Positions 62,020 to 64,000 of a stretch of DNA of 64,000 bases are shown here, piece by piece. Both the position numbers and the translations under genes were made by a program. Numbering within the stretch: position 1 is the first letter of the stretch; each line of letters begins with the position of its first letter. Origin of the DNA: Agrobacterium pusense (GTDB lineage: Bacteria > Pseudomonadota > Alphaproteobacteria > Rhizobiales > Rhizobiaceae). The DNA is taken from positions 186,001-250,000 of the forward strand of contig NZ_FNBB01000006.1 in assembly GCF_900102105.1 (NCBI RefSeq). The letters run 5' to 3'. The notes under the pieces are model-generated. The model worked only from the letters and a program-made list of their open reading frames with translations. It searched no databases and was not told the DNA's origin.

Positions 62020-62912
62020 GGATCACTCTTCTTTTCTTCGCGACACCGAGCGTGCTGTACTTCGCTTAGTGTTGCCGTGGTCGTCGAAAGAATTACACAG
62101 GGAGTAAAAGCGCGTCCGTTTGGCGGTTCGTCGTTGGACTGCGGTTGTTGCTAACAACGTAGACTTGACGGAGTGGTGCCCCTCCCGACGGCATCGCAAC
62201 GTGCAAAAGTAACGTTTGCAACAATGTCACTTAAAAGAGAGAGCATCCGTGAAGGAATCTGCATTGTGGGCCTAGATTTTCGAAGCGGGTATTCCTGAGC
62301 GATGGCGATTGGCATTTCGTACGAAGCGATCTCGCGCGTTCATGTATTGGTATTTTCAAGGAACTGCGGTGGTGTATCGTTGCGGTGGCAGCGTGCGAGA
62401 CCGCGCATTACTGGTCAAGCGAGATCGTCAAGCTTGACCCTAACGTTCGGTTGTTCCCGCCCGCTTATGTCAAACCTTGTGCAAACGGCAAAAGAATGGG
62501 GTGACAGATGCTGAAGTCGTCTTGGAGGCCGCCAGTCGCCCTATATAAGCTTGTTGTGACGAAACGGAGAAGCCGCAAGCCTATTCCATGAACTTCCGGA
62601 CGCGCGATCTATTCGTGGGCGAATGCACGCAGATGACTAACGCCGTGCGGGCTAACTTCGCGGAACATAACTTCGTTGCACCGCAGGGGACTACAAGTTT
62701 GGCCGGGAAGCAGGAGTTACCGGACTATGCGGTGGAAATGAAACGGCTCACCAGGTAGCTGATCGGCTGGTCGTCCCAAGGCAAAGATTAATTAGCGACA
62801 AGGATCAGCTTCTCTGTCATGAAGCCCCATCATAATGCAATGCAGCAAAGCAAACAGGCATCCGAAAGCGTCGTCCGAGCCATGAGCCTAATCCGCTGGA
62901 TCGTGGGTGGAG
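62020..62912. other. Gene-free stretch holding IS debris
   Basis: About 890 bases without an intact gene. The part from about 62340 to 62757 encodes a broken IS110/IS1111-type transposase (separate entry). The first 320 bases and the last 155 show no recognisable coding. No promoter or RNA gene was recognised. Confidence 0.55.
62340..62757 (+). pseudogene. Decayed IS110/IS1111-family transposase fragment
   Basis: Translated segments match the N-terminal half of IS1111/IS110 transposases: CIVAVAACETAHYWSSEIVKL and VRLFPPAYVKPC in one frame (from about 62355), NGVTDAEVVLEAASRP after a frameshift near 62497, and FRTRDLFVGECTQMTNAVRANFAEHNFVAPQGTTSLA further on (62588-62757). Compare family segments VVAMEACATAHYW, PPAYVKPFVKRQKNDAADAEA and FRTRDLLVRQRTQLINALRGHLAEFG. 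Frameshifts, a stop at 62503 and loss of the C-terminal half show it is dead. Confidence 0.8.
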
Positions 62913-62938
62913 TGTACCCATTTCGCCGGACAAGTCGG

Positions 62939-63752
62939 CTAGATTGATTTAGCCCTGATGAACTGCCGAGAGGAAGCCATCTTGAGCGCGGAATGGGGAT
63001 GGATTTCGTTGTAGTCCTCGATCCATCCGTCGATGAGCCGGAGCGCTGTTTGGGCGTCCGGTAGAGCTGATATCCGAATATAGTCCCGCTTCAACGTTTT
63101 GACGAAGGCTTCCGACATGCCGTTCGACTGCGGGCTGGCGACCGGCGTGAAGCAGGGCGTTAGATTGAGTGCTTGCGCAAACAGCCTCGTGTCCCTCGCG
63201 GTGTAAGCAGAGCCGTTGTCCGAGAGATGTTCGATTGCGTGCCGGGCTCGTGTTGCTGCGAAGCGCTTCTCGACTGCCTCCAGCATCATGTCGCGGACGT
63301 CCGAGCCGGATATTGCGGCATTGGCGAGCGCTGTCCAAGCGATAATCTTCCGGTCGAAGGCGTCGATGATGAAGGCGAGACGAATGACCTCGCCATTCCA
63401 GCAGGTGAACTCCAGGCCGTCCGAGCACCAGCGCAGGTTGAAGCGCATGACCATGACCTTGCCATCGTGGAGGCGGCCCTTGCGAACGGCTGTGTGCTTC
63501 TCCAGCAGCATGGCGTGGTTACCCATGCGATGGACCCGTTTGGCGTTGACGACAGGCTCGCCTTTCGCGATTGAGGAGCGCGGCGATCCACCGATAGCCA
63601 TAGGTTGGCCTTTGATCCACCAGCCTGCGAATGATGGGCAAAAGCTCTGCATCCTCGGCCTTATTGTATGGCCCACGCGGCTTTGACCTGCCTTTCAACG
63701 GCTCGATGAGGTTGGAACGGGAGACGCCCAGCGTATCTGCGACGGCCTTCAT
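62939..63752 (-). pseudogene. IS2-type transposase OrfB, frameshifted
   Basis: The N-terminal part (MKAVADTLGVSRSNL..., to YGYRWIAALLNRE) is read from 63752 and the rest (GEPVVNAKRVHR... to ...YNEIHPHSAL) from about 63565 in the +1 frame, so one base is gained or two are lost near 63561-63569. The DDE residues are visible in CSDGLEF, LSDNGSAY and NGMSEAF. The start overlaps the orfA stop (ATGA). As read the protein is broken. Confidence 0.8.
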
Positions 63753-64000
63753 CGCGAACCGTCCTTCGGCAACAAGATCGGCCGCGATATCCGTTTTTTT
63801 GAGTCCGCTTTGGAAAGGGTTTCGCGGAGGATTTCGACCTCCATCGTCTTGCGACCGAGCATGCGCTCCAACTCCCGGACGCGATCCTCCAGTTTCTTCA
63901 CTCCCGAATTTCCGACAACCGGCTCATCAGAACCCACGGCTGCAGCACCTCCTTCGCTCAAGAGCCTGCGCCATTGATAAAGCAAATTGGGCACGACGCC
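63749..64000 (-). CDS. IS2-type transposase OrfA, C-terminal part (runs off window)
   Basis: At least 83 residues, entering from beyond the right edge (visible start ...GVVPNLLYQWRRLLSEGG). It ends at a stop overlapping the orfB start. The long coiled-coil region VKKLEDRVRELERMLGRKTMEVEILRETL is typical of IS2/IS3 OrfA. The N-terminal helix-turn-helix lies outside the window. Confidence 0.82.
   Translation of the reverse strand, partial: GVVPNLLYQWRRLLSEGGAAAVGSDEPVVGNSGVKKLEDRVRELERMLGRKTMEVEILRETLSKADSKKRISRPILLPKDGSR

Larger units (their letters stand above)
62913..64000 (-). mobile_element. IS3-family element, IS2-type, incomplete in window
   Basis: A partial element on the minus strand with orfA and a frameshifted orfB. 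Its downstream end is probably near TGTACCC at 62913, a guess since the other end is outside the window. OrfA and OrfB resemble those of E. coli IS2 (KKLEDRVRELERMLGRKTMEVEIL; RWCSDGLEF...; HPHSAL). Confidence 0.7.

Noticed and set aside
62302-62514. 70-codon plus-strand frame in the IS debris
   Set aside because: It runs in a different frame from the recognisable IS110-like segments, so it is a chance frame over a dead transposase.

Overview
The window looks like chromosomal DNA of a member of the Rhizobiaceae, most likely the Agrobacterium/Rhizobium group. This is an inference from GC-rich coding, very dense ABC-transporter operons, an orfA-pit phosphate locus with a Pho box, katG divergent from oxyR, Ku and stand-alone LigD-polymerase genes, and the style of the regulators. 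No rRNA, tRNA or CRISPR array was seen.

Positions 1-5740 hold a minus-strand HAAT/LIV-type ABC operon (binding protein, two permeases, two ATPases) ending in a partial aldehyde dehydrogenase, with a divergent AraC regulator and a palindromic operator between them. Positions 5758-6466 hold a higBA toxin-antitoxin pair whose toxin is frameshifted near its end, behind two matched operators. Positions 6467-13726 are an iron-siderophore island: a FecBCDE-like transporter, a TonB-dependent receptor and an AraC regulator with a RirA-type IRO-box candidate. Positions 13949-17537 carry a 58-residue orphan protein and katG divergent from oxyR. Positions 17557-19861 carry a Nudix protein and the Pho-boxed orfA-pit operon. 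Positions 19948-23789 are an NHEJ-type cluster (two Ku genes, LigD polymerase domain, a small coupled protein) followed by a short-chain dehydrogenase. Positions 24036-27664 hold an MHYT-PAS-GGDEF-EAL protein and an unrecognised membrane protein.

Positions 27927-35048 hold a peptide/opine-type ABC transporter around a mannonate dehydratase and a GntR regulator; the shared TCATATGA motif suggests common control. Positions 35109-41952 are a sugar ABC operon headed by its own LacI regulator behind two abutting operators, with an embedded FAD oxidoreductase. An exported hydrolase and a UvrD-type helicase follow.

From 45641 to the end is a surface-polysaccharide region: rmlCBDA for dTDP-L-rhamnose, a GT2 transferase, a nucleotide-sugar epimerase, two very large divergent proteins that fuse an N-terminal methyltransferase to glycosyltransferase modules (one also has a WbsX/GH99-like domain), and a GT61-like transferase. 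This segment is visibly more A/T-rich and its right side is broken up by insertion sequences: an IS3-family IS407-type element with a duplicated end, a decayed IS110/IS1111 transposase, and a frameshifted IS2-type element running off the window. The giant methyltransferase-glycosyltransferase pair is the most unusual system here.
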